Shown in pieces: positions 16,054-23,846 of a stretch of 64,000 bases of DNA (position 1 is its first letter; every line of letters begins with the position of its first letter). Position numbers and translations under genes: made by a program. The DNA is taken from positions 3,193,501 to 3,257,500 of the forward strand of contig NZ_CP081966.1 in the NCBI RefSeq assembly GCF_019823065.1, written 5' to 3'. The notes under the pieces are model-generated. The model saw only the letters and a list, made by a program, of their open reading frames with translations, made no database searches and was not told the DNA's origin. The DNA comes from Pseudomonas mosselii. GTDB lineage: Bacteria; Pseudomonadota; Gammaproteobacteria; Pseudomonadales; Pseudomonadaceae.

Positions 16054-17352
16054 TCACATTCTCAGGGATTGGGTCGTGAAGACCGGTCGTTCAATTGGGT
16101 AGTCGTGGTGGATGAAGTAGCCACCCGCGTCGTTCGCATGGTCCACGCCAGATTTCTTGTCTGGCTCACCGTTGGCAGCCCATACCTGCTGCTCCAGGCC
16201 GTCCGCATAGGTCGGGCAGCGCAGCGGGTTGATCAGGTAACGCCGCTCGCCATTCGCGTTGCAAAACATCGCGTTCATGGCGTTGATGCGGTCCTTCACC
16301 GGAGGGTTGGCGTCTGGGGCGATAACGCTGAACCCGGCCTGGCGCAGGATGGCGATGTCCGTCTCGCTGGCGTTCACCGACTTGCGGGAGCCGCCCGAGG
16401 CGTCGGGGTAGATCCGGATCTCGCAGGTCTTCTCGTAGTCCCTGCCGTTGTGCCGCCAGTAGCGCTCCTTGATGCGCCGGATCATGTCCGGGGTATCGAA
16501 GCCGTCGATCAGCTCATCCACGGCCCTGGGCTTTCCGTCAGGCCTTTTGACATGGACGATCGCCGCCATCTTGCCGACGTTGAAGTCCATGCCGATGAAT
16601 AGGGGCTCTCCAGGCTCTACGGTGTCGAAGCAGGAATTCAGCTTCCGGTCGTAGGCATGGTAGATCGACCCGGAGTTCAGGTTGACGAACTGGCCGTTTA
16701 GGTAGGCCAGGATCAGCTGGGCTGGATACGACTCCATCAGCGACGGGATGTAGTCGGGCGGCAGGTTCAGCTCGTTGTCGAACGTGCTGGCCTGCACCAG
16801 GCCGTACATGCCCTGCATCGCTGGCTTCTCGCGCAGCTGCTTCACGAACTGCTGGTAGACGAACTTGAACCCCTCGGGGGTCGTGGTCACGTCTACGCCG
16901 TTCTTCAGTCCGGGCACGTTGTAACGCATCCGGGCAATAATCTTGCGCCAGGCGTGCTCAGCCTTCAGCGCGGGCAAAACGTCGAGTTCATCGACCAGGG
17001 CGTGCCCGATCTTGAAACCCACGATGGTCTGTGGCTTCTCCATCGAGCGGCAGATGGTCGTGCTGCGGTACTGACCGCCGCTGTAGAACTCGACCTCCTT
17101 GTCGCTCTCCTTCGTCTTGACCTTTAGGCCCCAGTCGAAGGCGACCTCCTCGATGGTCGGGAAGAAGATGTCGCGGATCTGCGGGTAGGTCGGTGCGAAG
17201 TAGCCGGAGTTGATCCTTGGCCATTCCCATACATGCTTACAGATGCCTGCGCATCCCACCCAGGTCTTGCCAGAGCCGAACCCTGCCACGAAGCCGCGGA
17301 ACTTGTGCTCCATCTGGAGGAAGCGCGCCTGCGGGACGTTAAGCGTCGGCAT
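16054..17352 (-). CDS. Terminase large subunit
   Basis: A 432-residue packaging ATPase/nuclease. Walker A GFGSGKT is near residue 26 and Walker B IGHALVDELD near 115-124. The RNase H-like nuclease acidic residues appear in FIGMDFNVGK, IYPDASGG and DHANDAGGYF. It powers DNA translocation and cuts concatemers. AGGAAG precedes ATG 17352, which lies inside the end of the small-subunit gene (14-base overlap). Confidence 0.95.
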   Translation of the reverse strand: MPTLNVPQARFLQMEHKFRGFVAGFGSGKTWVGCAGICKHVWEWPRINSGYFAPTYPQIRDIFFPTIEEVAFDWGLKVKTKESDKEVEFYSGGQYRSTTICRSMEKPQTIVGFKIGHALVDELDVLPALKAEHAWRKIIARMRYNVPGLKNGVDVTTTPEGFKFVYQQFVKQLREKPAMQGMYGLVQASTFDNELNLPPDYIPSLMESYPAQLILAYLNGQFVNLNSGSIYHAYDRKLNSCFDTVEPGEPLFIGMDFNVGKMAAIVHVKRPDGKPRAVDELIDGFDTPDMIRRIKERYWRHNGRDYEKTCEIRIYPDASGGSRKSVNASETDIAILRQAGFSVIAPDANPPVKDRINAMNAMFCNANGERRYLINPLRCPTYADGLEQQVWAANGEPDKKSGVDHANDAGGYFIHHDYPIERPVFTTQSLRM

Positions 17353-17800
17353 CTGGCTTCCTCGCGTTCACTACCTCGACCCGGATGCTGGTCGGCACCT
17401 GGTTGTCCTGCGGTACGTCTGTCTTGGTCTGCCGATTCACGTAGACATCGCCGACCTCTTTGGCCGCCTGCTCCAGCAACTGGGCAGTCAAGGCCATGTT
17501 CTTCATCGACTCGGCTTTCTCGGCCATCCTGCCCAGCGCGCGGAGGCGAAAGGCACGGTTGGCGATGGGTATCTCTGCTGTCTCCTCACGGAAACGCTTG
17601 CGGGTGTCTTCAAACATGATTACCCAACGCTTGGCCAAGCCCTTGCTACAGGCCTTGGTTGGGTCGTGACTTTCCACCTGCTGGCGGGTCACCACCTGGC
17701 CGAATTCACTCTTGACGGCCTCCACTACCTGGGTTGGTGTGTCGAAGCACGCAAGGGCCTGAACGATGAAGCCCTTCACCTCATTTGTCAGGGCTGCCAT
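17339..17800 (-). CDS. Terminase small subunit (DUF2280)
   Basis: A 153-residue protein with the DUF2280 pattern MAALTNEVKGFIVQALACFD, then VKSEFGQVVTRQQVESHDPT. An N-terminal helix-turn-helix would recognise the packaging site and a helical core would oligomerise. It is directly upstream of and overlapping the large subunit. The ribosome site is poor. Confidence 0.85.
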   Translation of the reverse strand: MAALTNEVKGFIVQALACFDTPTQVVEAVKSEFGQVVTRQQVESHDPTKACSKGLAKRWVIMFEDTRKRFREETAEIPIANRAFRLRALGRMAEKAESMKNMALTAQLLEQAAKEVGDVYVNRQTKTDVPQDNQVPTSIRVEVVNARKPDADA

Positions 17801-17831
17801 ATGGTGTCATCCGTCTAGGGCCTGTCTGGAA

Positions 17832-18440
17832 TCAGGCCGACCTCAGTAGACAGGTTCCGCAGGCCCTCGAAATGTTGATCTTGGCCACCTCAGGCGGCCG
17901 GCTTGCAGCGTCTATCAGCTGCTGTACGTCGTGGCTTGCACCGTAGCGCCTCACCACTCCGACGAACTCTTCGACGTCATGGCCACGCATCTCGAGCTTG
18001 GGCATGCCGTCATCGCCGAACGCTGGGGAGCCGTACTTATCGAGCTTGTGCCCGATGTGATACAGCTCGTGTTCGACCAGCGAGCAGAACTCGGCCTCGC
18101 TGCACTGGGCGCAGTAGTCACCCGCCAGCGTGATGAGGAACTCAGGCTCCCCTCCAAACCAAGCGCGCATCTGCTGCTCCTGGCGAGCCTTCTGCCATCC
18201 CCCGGCACGGATCATCAGTTGCTCGGCCTGGCCAAGAACGCTGCGACCCTTCTTGCTGAACGAGGAGGAAGCCCAAAGCACGCCGATGTTGGCGTCGATG
18301 AGGTGAGCATGCTCTTCGTTGTGGATGCTGCCAGTAGCGGAGAGGATCTCCGCCTGTATCCACTCCCACACTTCTGGAGCCGGCGCGAGGATCAGGAATG
18401 GCGATTCAAGCAGCTCAGCCGGCGGCATCGGTCTGCTCAT
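17832..18440 (-). CDS. Putative phage metallopeptidase
   Basis: A 202-residue protein with a zinc-peptidase motif HELYHIGHKLDKYG (HExxH type) at about residues 126-139 and an acidic stretch VEEFVGVVRRYG further on. This matches the putative phage metallopeptidase family; its substrate is unknown. GGGAG stands before ATG 18440. It is placed between the membrane/lysis block and terminase. It is not an obvious endolysin. Confidence 0.7.
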   Translation of the reverse strand: MSRPMPPAELLESPFLILAPAPEVWEWIQAEILSATGSIHNEEHAHLIDANIGVLWASSSFSKKGRSVLGQAEQLMIRAGGWQKARQEQQMRAWFGGEPEFLITLAGDYCAQCSEAEFCSLVEHELYHIGHKLDKYGSPAFGDDGMPKLEMRGHDVEEFVGVVRRYGASHDVQQLIDAASRPPEVAKINISRACGTCLLRSA

Positions 18441-18449
18441 GCTCACTCC

Positions 18450-18486
18450 CGCGCCACGAAAAGGCGCACCTCTGTTTTGTGGCGCG
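18450..18486 (+). repeat. 37-bp inverted repeat, copy 2 of 4
   Basis: The same arms as copy 1, CGCGCCACGAAA and TTTTGTGGCGCG, with an unrelated 13-base spacer. It fills the gap between the stop of the holin-like gene (18488) and the ribosome site of the metallopeptidase gene. Confidence 0.85.
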
Positions 18487-18487
18487 C

Positions 18488-18790
18488 TTACCGCCGCCGC
18501 GACTGATCGAACAACCTGGCCACGTTGCCCTTCGAGCGCAGCGCCAGGATGAACAGGATCCCGAAGATCAGCGTGCTGGGCACGGATGTGACCGGCCACT
18601 GCCCATACAGCAGGATCGCGCCGATGATGCTCAGCCACTCCTGGCCAAACAGGGAGGCCAGGCAGAAGGCGCACAGGCTGGGCAAGAACTTGTAGCTCGA
18701 GCCGCCCCGCCGGTACATGAACGCGATGACGAAGCAGATCCCGCCGCAGAACCCGGCATGAGCCAGGGTGATGGTTTGGTCTAGGGTCAT
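18488..18790 (-). CDS. Holin-like membrane protein
   Basis: A 100-residue protein with three hydrophobic segments (about 8-26, 33-60, 65-85) and a basic tail (SKGNVARLFDQSRRR). That is the form of a class I holin. It overlaps the upstream membrane protein gene by four bases. Holins perforate the inner membrane at lysis. No lysozyme or Rz gene follows directly, which is unusual. Confidence 0.6.
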   Translation of the reverse strand: MTLDQTITLAHAGFCGGICFVIAFMYRRGGSSYKFLPSLCAFCLASLFGQEWLSIIGAILLYGQWPVTSVPSTLIFGILFILALRSKGNVARLFDQSRRR

Positions 18791-19176
18791 TGGCCCCCTC
18801 GCTTGGGGAACAGGCTGCCAATCGCTGCTGGCAGCTCGGTTACCCACTTCGGCAGTTTGCCGGTGTTGAACGACTCCAGAACGCTGATACTCACCAGGAC
18901 CGTCACGAGGCCGCAGCCGAATGCCGCGATACCGCTGGTCTTCGTCCAGGCCTGGGCCAGGATCTCGGCAGAGCCGTAGTACCCGCCGATCCAGCCGACC
19001 AGGAGGTAACCCAGGCGCTGCCATAGGGTCAAGTCCTTGGCCCAGAGGACAAAGAGCAGCGAGCTCCCGAAGGCGCAGACAACGGCATTCAGGTCAATCG
19101 TTGGCAGGCAGCTGGCAAGGGCGATACCTCCAGCCCCTACAACCGCACAAGCTGCTGGGGTAGCGGCATCGGCCAT
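18787..19176 (-). CDS. Second holin-like membrane protein
   Basis: A 129-residue protein with several hydrophobic helices (VVGAGGIALASCLPT, LWQRLGYLLVGWIGGYYG, FGCGLVTVLVSISVL) and a C-terminal soluble tail ending PKRGGQ. AAGGGA stands six bases before ATG 19176, so this is preferred over a TTG six bases upstream. Together with the next gene it may form a holin/antiholin pair; the assignment is by topology and place. Confidence 0.55.
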   Translation of the reverse strand: MADAATPAACAVVGAGGIALASCLPTIDLNAVVCAFGSSLLFVLWAKDLTLWQRLGYLLVGWIGGYYGSAEILAQAWTKTSGIAAFGCGLVTVLVSISVLESFNTGKLPKWVTELPAAIGSLFPKRGGQ

Positions 19177-19186
19177 GTTCAATCCC

Positions 19187-19450
19187 TTAGTGTTTGTAGC
19201 GGAATGGCGCCGGGCCGCGGATGTCGAGGCCGGTGGCGAGTACCCATAGCGCGAAAAGGAGGATGCCAGCGCTCAGTGCGGCAGCCAGGAATGTAGCCCG
19301 GCGCTCTTGGGCCGAACCGTCGGGCCTTTTGAGGCCCTGAATGATGAAGACGCAGCCAAGGAAGACATTGGCGCTGATGTCGCGGTGTAGGGCGTAGCTG
19401 GCCAGGGCCATGGCGAATGCCAGGAGGCTCCATGCGGTTGATGGCTTCAT
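19187..19450 (-). CDS. Small membrane protein, lysis region
   Basis: An 87-residue protein with two clear membrane helices (TAWSLLAFAMALASYAL; ATFLAAALSAGILLFALWVL) and a weaker middle one. It starts at ATG 19450 after TAGGAAAG, directly behind an intrinsic terminator. It is the first gene of the block that also encodes the two holin-like proteins. No specific family recognised. Confidence 0.55.
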   Translation of the reverse strand: MKPSTAWSLLAFAMALASYALHRDISANVFLGCVFIIQGLKRPDGSAQERRATFLAAALSAGILLFALWVLATGLDIRGPAPFRYKH

Positions 19451-19469
19451 GCGCTTTCCTACGGGCAAC

Positions 19470-19497
19470 AAAAAGCCCGACACGATGGCCGGGCTTT
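19470..19497 (-). terminator. Intrinsic terminator ahead of lysis/late block
   Basis: AGCCCG and CGGGCT arms and a T run on the minus strand, upstream of the small membrane gene and downstream of the candidate antiterminator. In lambda the tR' terminator between Q and S plays exactly this part. Confidence 0.65.
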
Positions 19498-19565
19498 GTG
19501 CGTCAATCCTCAACACGCGCAGGAATGACAGGATTAGCAAATAATGTTGCATCGTTGCACGGGTG

Positions 19566-20255
19566 TCAAGCGGCATCTGCCATCAAAATGCCTTCGTCCT
19601 CCAGAATCTTGCCAGCGGCTACCAGAGCCTCGGCCACCATCTCATCCAGCACGCTCTCGATAGCCTTCTTCCAACGCCAGTACGTGGTCCGATTCAGGCC
19701 CTGTCCGTCCCAGGTGTTGATGTCGTAGAACTCGGCCGGCAGCACGATCATGTCGGTGGAGCGCTTCACGTACTGCTCGCGGCGTGCCCGGTCTTCACCA
19801 TCCGCCACCGACTCGCCGGCCAGTTGCTTCCGCACGGCATCGGTAAGTGCATCAAAGTCAGCGCGATCACGGGCAGATCTGCTTGCCACCTCTCGGCCCG
19901 ACTGCGCCTGCACGCCCTTCACCGGCGGAATGGCCCAGGCCGTTACCGCCTTGTACCGAAACAGGTTCGGCGCCTGGGTAGCGATCAGCGGCACCAGCTT
20001 TCCGATAGCCTCCACCTTCTTGGCTTTGTGGGTCGAGAACCTGGCCGTCAGTGCGTTCCAGTGCCGAGGAATCAGCTTGCTGTGCAGGCGGGCGTGCACC
20101 CAGCAGTCCACGAGCATTGCCGCATCCTTGCCGGTGATCTCCCCCTTCAGCTTCGAGGCCTGGACCTTCGGCTCAAAGTCGCCACCACCTACACCGCTCA
20201 TGGTATCCGCCGCCAGGGCGCGAACCACTGCTGCCAAAACGCTTTGGTATTTCAT
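19566..20255 (-). CDS. Candidate late antiterminator (Q-position protein)
   Basis: A 229-residue protein at the place where lambdoid phages carry Q: after NinG, before a terminator and the lysis genes. The C-terminal end LNRTTYWRWKKAIESVLDEM looks like a recognition-helix region of Q-type proteins. The first half (MKYQSVLAAVVRALAADTMS) resembles phage proteins of unknown function. GAAGGAG precedes ATG 20255. The role is inferred from gene order plus this weak motif; no clear family match. Confidence 0.5.
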   Translation of the reverse strand: MKYQSVLAAVVRALAADTMSGVGGGDFEPKVQASKLKGEITGKDAAMLVDCWVHARLHSKLIPRHWNALTARFSTHKAKKVEAIGKLVPLIATQAPNLFRYKAVTAWAIPPVKGVQAQSGREVASRSARDRADFDALTDAVRKQLAGESVADGEDRARREQYVKRSTDMIVLPAEFYDINTWDGQGLNRTTYWRWKKAIESVLDEMVAEALVAAGKILEDEGILMADAA

Positions 20256-20374
20256 TGGCCGTTCTCCTTCTTCCGGCGGTTCGCGATGAGCTGGCCGCGC
20301 GTGACGCACCAGGTGGAGCTGATGAACATGGCCAGCAGGAGCAGGCCGACGATTTGTTCGATGGTCCAGGTCAT
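20252..20374 (-). CDS. 40-residue single-pass membrane protein
   Basis: A short frame, MTWTIEQIVGLLLLAMFISS, then a basic tail RRKKENGQ. Its ATG overlaps the NinG stop (ATGA) and its stop overlaps the ATG of the next gene in the same way. Perfect coupling on both sides supports translation. One membrane helix spans about residues 8-25. Function unknown. Confidence 0.6.
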   Translation of the reverse strand: MTWTIEQIVGLLLLAMFISSTWCVTRGQLIANRRKKENGQ

Positions 20375-20973
20375 GCTGCTGCCCTCTTGAGGTCACGGAG
20401 TTTCTGGCGGTACAGGGCCTTGATGGCCTGCAGGTCTTCGATGGCCAGGCGCTGGGGCTTATGAGGCCCTTCGAGCCAGTCGACTCGGTCGGCGCCGATG
20501 CGCTTCACCAACCGGATGCGGTACTCGACCGCGTTACCCGACAGGTTCCGGTTGCACTTCACGCACTGGCGGTGGACGTTGAGCGGCTCGAAGCGCAGCT
20601 CCGGGCAGGCGCCCACGGACCGGTAATGGCCGGCGTCCCAGCGGCTGCCGGTGATGAGGTTGTGGTCGCTTGGCAGCGAATCGCAGCTGATGCACGGCAG
20701 CCCGGCGTCGCGCTCACGGATGTAGGCGTTGAACACCTTCTGCGCTTCGGCTAGATGCTCGCGCCGATCTTTCAGCTTCTCCCGGCGCTCCTTGAGGTCT
20801 TCCCGGGCCTGCCGGGTGATGGCCTTGGCCGCGATCTTCTGCAGCTTGGGATCCTTGGCCATGGCCTTGGCGCAGGCGATGCTGCATACCTTCTGCGTGG
20901 TCATGGTCGGTTTGAAGTGCTTGCCGCAGCCTGGCGCCTTGCACTTCTTCGGCTTCACTTCTGCTGTGCGCAT
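20371..20973 (-). CDS. ninG: NinG recombination protein
   Basis: A 200-residue protein with the NinG pattern: two zinc-type pairs, KCKAPGCGKHF and VCSIACAKAMA. A charged coiled region follows, then CISCDSLPSDHNLITGSRWD, AGHYRSVGACPELRFEPLNV and HRQCVKCNRNLSGN. In lambda, NinG (Rap) is a branched-DNA endonuclease that works in recombination. The gene lies between ninB and the late regulator as in the lambda nin region. Confidence 0.9.
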   Translation of the reverse strand: MRTAEVKPKKCKAPGCGKHFKPTMTTQKVCSIACAKAMAKDPKLQKIAAKAITRQAREDLKERREKLKDRREHLAEAQKVFNAYIRERDAGLPCISCDSLPSDHNLITGSRWDAGHYRSVGACPELRFEPLNVHRQCVKCNRNLSGNAVEYRIRLVKRIGADRVDWLEGPHKPQRLAIEDLQAIKALYRQKLRDLKRAAA

Positions 20974-21305
20974 GGCTTGTCCTCCGTGGCGGGAAACACC
21001 GTCCAGTTGCCGATCCCTCTCCAGGCGCCAGCCCCACCCATGCAGGAGGTGGTGTTGCGCGGAGCACCGAGCTCGGTGATGAAGAATTCAAACCAGACCT
21101 GCGGGGCATACACCCACGCCGGAAGTCGGCGGGCGCGGAAGCCATGGGCCCGACCGCATGCCCAGCAGAACCGAGTGAACGACGTGGCCGCAGCGCAGGC
21201 ATACAGAACCCGCCCGAGTACTCGACCACCCTTGAGCGCGAGCCATACGTTGAACAACAGGCCGCCCCCCATAAGCCAGAGCGCATAGAGATCAAGCGTG
21301 CTCAT
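20955..21305 (-). CDS. Hypothetical nin-region protein
   Basis: A 116-residue protein. A hydrophobic N-terminus (MSTLDLYALWLMGGGLLFNV) is followed by a Cys/Arg-rich middle (RFCWACGRAHGFRARRLP) and TVFPATEDKP at the end. ATG 21305 overlaps the NinB-like stop, and its 3' end runs 19 bases into ninG. Coupling supports the gene; no family recognised. Confidence 0.55.
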   Translation of the reverse strand: MSTLDLYALWLMGGGLLFNVWLALKGGRVLGRVLYACAAATSFTRFCWACGRAHGFRARRLPAWVYAPQVWFEFFITELGAPRNTTSCMGGAGAWRGIGNWTVFPATEDKPCAQQK

Positions 21306-21772
21306 GCCGCTTCCTCGCTCAGCAGATCACTGAAAACCACGCCCTTGGCCGAGAAGTCCGCCACCACCCGTTCGGTGTAGGCGATGCCTTGGGCGCGATT
21401 GAATAGACTGGTCACCGGCATGCCGTCCGGCCCGAACAGCTTGCAGTCGCCCATCATGTCCAGCTTCTCCTCGTAGGACAGGTGACGCATGACCCGGTAC
21501 CAGGCCGCCTGAAAGTCCTGATCTTCGTTCAGCAGGATCTGCACGCCGTGGTGCAGCTTGCAGTACTTGCGGGCCTCGGATGCCTCGCCGATCTGGGTCA
21601 TCTCGGCAATGCGCTTATAGAGCGCGAACCACAGAGCGTTCTGGTCAAGGGTGCGGTCTTTGCCAGGTCGCAAGCTGACCACGACGAACTTCTTCTCGCG
21701 GAACATGCCAGTTAGCATGGTCACTGCCTCGGACAGCTTGGCTTGACTGTTGACGCTGATGCGCTCAGACAC
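21302..21772 (-). CDS. NinB-like recombination protein
   Basis: A 156-residue protein with the NinB hallmark GKDRTLDQNALWFALYKRIA and a C-terminal YTERVVADFSAKGVVFSDLL. NinB (Orf) binds single-stranded DNA and helps Red recombination. The GTG at 21772 follows GGAGGTGGCC and overlaps the previous gene by eight bases. Identity with lambda NinB is limited outside the LDQN element. Confidence 0.6.
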   Translation of the reverse strand: MSERISVNSQAKLSEAVTMLTGMFREKKFVVVSLRPGKDRTLDQNALWFALYKRIAEMTQIGEASEARKYCKLHHGVQILLNEDQDFQAAWYRVMRHLSYEEKLDMMGDCKLFGPDGMPVTSLFNRAQGIAYTERVVADFSAKGVVFSDLLSEEAA

Positions 21773-21986
21773 TGGCCACCTCCTGCAGCTGCTTCTCCGC
21801 GGCACGTACCCGGGCGGTCAACTGGCTGATCTCTTCCAGCAGGCCCAGCGCGACCTCCTCAACCGTCGTCTCGCCGAGGAACTCGTCCAAGGCGTCCGTG
21901 TGGCGCTCGAGGGCATCACTGCCGGCGCGCCAGGAGGCCACTACCGACCACAGCAGGGGCTGGAGCTTTTGCTTGTCGATGGTCAT
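21765..21986 (-). CDS. Small coiled-coil phage protein
   Basis: A 73-residue acidic helical protein (MTIDKQKLQPLLWSVVASWR; C-terminal coiled coil EISQLTARVRAAEKQLQEVA). ATG 21986 overlaps the end of the P-like gene (ATGA). Unknown role, perhaps a replication partner by position. Confidence 0.55.
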   Translation of the reverse strand: MTIDKQKLQPLLWSVVASWRAGSDALERHTDALDEFLGETTVEEVALGLLEEISQLTARVRAAEKQLQEVASV

Positions 21987-22744
21987 ACACCCTCCCCGGC
22001 CGGCTTCCCGGCGCGCTTGATGTTCAACTTGGCCAGCAGGCTGGCGCGGCACTGGGCGGCGCTGGTTGGGATCTGCTGGATCTCCAGCAGCCGTACCTGG
22101 CGCTGGGCGGCGTACTCGTCAGCGAGCTGGGCCAGGCCCTTCTGGCTGTCGTGGCCGATGCCGGTGGCGATGTCCCCCAGTGGCTCCCCGGCCACCAACA
22201 TGCGGATGGTGATGTCGTAGGCCCGGGCGAACACCTTCTCGGCCCGCTCCACCTCCATCGAAGCCAGGTTTTGCGCCTCGCACTGCAGGGCCGCGTGGCG
22301 CACCGCTGCATGCGTCCAAACACGTGACCCTGCCCTGCTGGGGTGGAAGTTCTCCAGCGCCTCTGCCAGGGCCCGCGCAAGCGGCGGAATGCCCATCTCT
22401 TCCGGCGTCGGCTGGCACAGCTTGATGAACTTGCCACTGCTCGGGGCGAAGTCAGTGCCCAGCACACGGCACTTCTGGATGCCGAAGCGGATCTGCTCGA
22501 GCGTGTTGATGCCAGCGGCGACGAAGGACTTGATCCAGCTGCGCTTGGCAGCCTTCAGGGCCTCGTCATCCGGCCAGGCCTGCTTCCACGCCGGGAAAAT
22601 GGCCTGCAGCTCCTTGAACAGGGCGTTGACCACTTCGGTGGTGCCCGGGTCGAGCTGCTTGGCCGGGGCCTGGACCTCGGCCGGCAGGTTGCGGGCCGTG
22701 GCCATGATCTGCGTCACGCTGCGCAGTTTCGGTTGTGCGCTCAT
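21983..22744 (-). CDS. P: Replication protein P (helicase loader)
   Basis: A 253-residue protein fitting lambda P-type loaders: VVNALFKELQAIFPAWKQAW in the N-terminal third, then WIKSFVAAGINTLEQIRFGI and a FAPSSGKFIKLCQP element. The family brings host DnaB to the phage origin. It overlaps gene O by four bases, the usual O-P order. Confidence 0.85.
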   Translation of the reverse strand: MSAQPKLRSVTQIMATARNLPAEVQAPAKQLDPGTTEVVNALFKELQAIFPAWKQAWPDDEALKAAKRSWIKSFVAAGINTLEQIRFGIQKCRVLGTDFAPSSGKFIKLCQPTPEEMGIPPLARALAEALENFHPSRAGSRVWTHAAVRHAALQCEAQNLASMEVERAEKVFARAYDITIRMLVAGEPLGDIATGIGHDSQKGLAQLADEYAAQRQVRLLEIQQIPTSAAQCRASLLAKLNIKRAGKPAGEGV

Positions 22745-23496
22745 AGGTCCCCCAGGTCATCAGCCCAGCTGGTGTCGTTGAAGTCGGGGCCGCTGGCCGG
22801 GCGGCGGGATGCGAACGGGGCGGCGCCTGCCGGCTGCGGCAGTTCGTCTTCCCAGCGCTTGCCGTTCAGCCAGGTTGATGCGTGTGGGATGAACTGGCCG
22901 CCGTCCTTGGTCCAGTCGGTCGAAACGGTCCAGGCAGCCAGGGAGGCGGCCATCAGGTCGAACAGGTCAGCGGTGACCTTGAGCTTCGCCCAGGCCTTCT
23001 TGGCGTCGGCCTTGCTCACCTTGCGCGGGTAGAGCTTCCAGAAGCGTTCGAAGTCGACCAACTCGCCTTCGCGAGAGTCAGTCCTTACTCCCTTCAGTTC
23101 TTGCTTACCTTCAATACTTACTAGTGTCGGATTTGCCGGATACGGCTGAGCCGGAAGCGGTTCAACCGTATACGGCAAAGCCGGAAGCGGTGTTTCCGAT
23201 ACGACGTAGTGGGTTTCGCCCAGCAAACCAGACTCACCACGGTCCTGACGGCGCTGGACGTAGCCGGCGGTGATCAGCTCTTGCAACAGGCCGTACACGC
23301 CGTCACGACCGGTCGGCTTAGAGGACTTGGCGGTCTCGTTGCGCAGGTGGGTGACGGATACGGCCCAGTGATCAGGCTTGCCGAGCAGGAAGACCAACAG
23401 GCCACGGGCAGCCCAGCTCAGGCGCCCGTCCTCGCTGATCGACTTGTTGAGCATATAGAAGTTGGCCTCGGGACGAGGCGCACGGATGATGCTCAT
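22741..23496 (-). CDS. O: Replication initiator O-like protein
   Basis: A 251-residue protein. The N-terminal winged-helix region (GRLSWAARGLLVFLLGKPDH, then GRDGVYGLLQELITAGYVQR) would bind the origin. The central linker has repeated PLPAxPY units produced by DNA repeats. The C-terminal half (DFERFWKLYPRKVSKADAKK; FIPHASTWLNGKRWEDEL) is the part common in phage O-like proteins that meets the loader. GAGGTG precedes ATG 23496, which overlaps the HNH gene stop. Confidence 0.85.
   Translation of the reverse strand: MSIIRAPRPEANFYMLNKSISEDGRLSWAARGLLVFLLGKPDHWAVSVTHLRNETAKSSKPTGRDGVYGLLQELITAGYVQRRQDRGESGLLGETHYVVSETPLPALPYTVEPLPAQPYPANPTLVSIEGKQELKGVRTDSREGELVDFERFWKLYPRKVSKADAKKAWAKLKVTADLFDLMAASLAAWTVSTDWTKDGGQFIPHASTWLNGKRWEDELPQPAGAAPFASRRPASGPDFNDTSWADDLGDL
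23140..23210 (-). other. Iteron-like repeat inside gene O (candidate origin)
   Basis: A 21-base unit of form ATACGGCNNAGCCGGAAGCGG occurs at 23140-23160 and 23170-23190, exactly 30 bases apart. A third, truncated ATACG start lies at 23199. In lambda the O-binding iterons also lie inside O. There are only two full copies, so this is a candidate. Confidence 0.5.
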
Positions 23497-23846
23497 GCCA
23501 TCACCTCGAAGTGGAATCTGTGCTCCTTGTCGAAGCCAAGCACCGGGAATGCACCGGCATCCTTCAGGTACATCAGCTGGGAATGGCCGAAAATCGCCAC
23601 GCCAGTGACTTTCTTGGCGGTGAGGTACATGCGGTAGTGCTCGAGCGTCTTCGTGCCCTTGGAAGCGTTGCATGAGTGACAGGACGGCATGAGGTTGCCG
23701 AGATCGTTCGAGCCTCCCAATGACTTAGGGAATACGTGGTCGATGTGGAAATCTTCTTCGCACAGGTTGTCGCCGCAGTAAGCGCAGTGCCCGTTGGTTT
23801 TGGCGTACACCTTGACGCGCTTGAATGGAGAGATGGATTTGCTCAT
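23493..23846 (-). CDS. HNH endonuclease
   Basis: A 117-residue protein with zinc pairs CAYCG and CHSCN framing HIDHVFPKSLGGSNDLGNLM, the HNH catalytic core (about residues 20-63). The C-terminal 50 residues (VTGVAIFGHSQLMYLKDAGA) are not part of the usual domain. It may be a homing-type or a functional phage nuclease. It lies upstream of O, overlapping it by four bases. Confidence 0.85.
   Translation of the reverse strand: MSKSISPFKRVKVYAKTNGHCAYCGDNLCEEDFHIDHVFPKSLGGSNDLGNLMPSCHSCNASKGTKTLEHYRMYLTAKKVTGVAIFGHSQLMYLKDAGAFPVLGFDKEHRFHFEVMA

Noticed and set aside
22566..22760. Alternative small frames in the replication gene region
   Set aside because: Overlap O and P in other frames, with repetitive Arg/Gly/Pro composition and no start signals.
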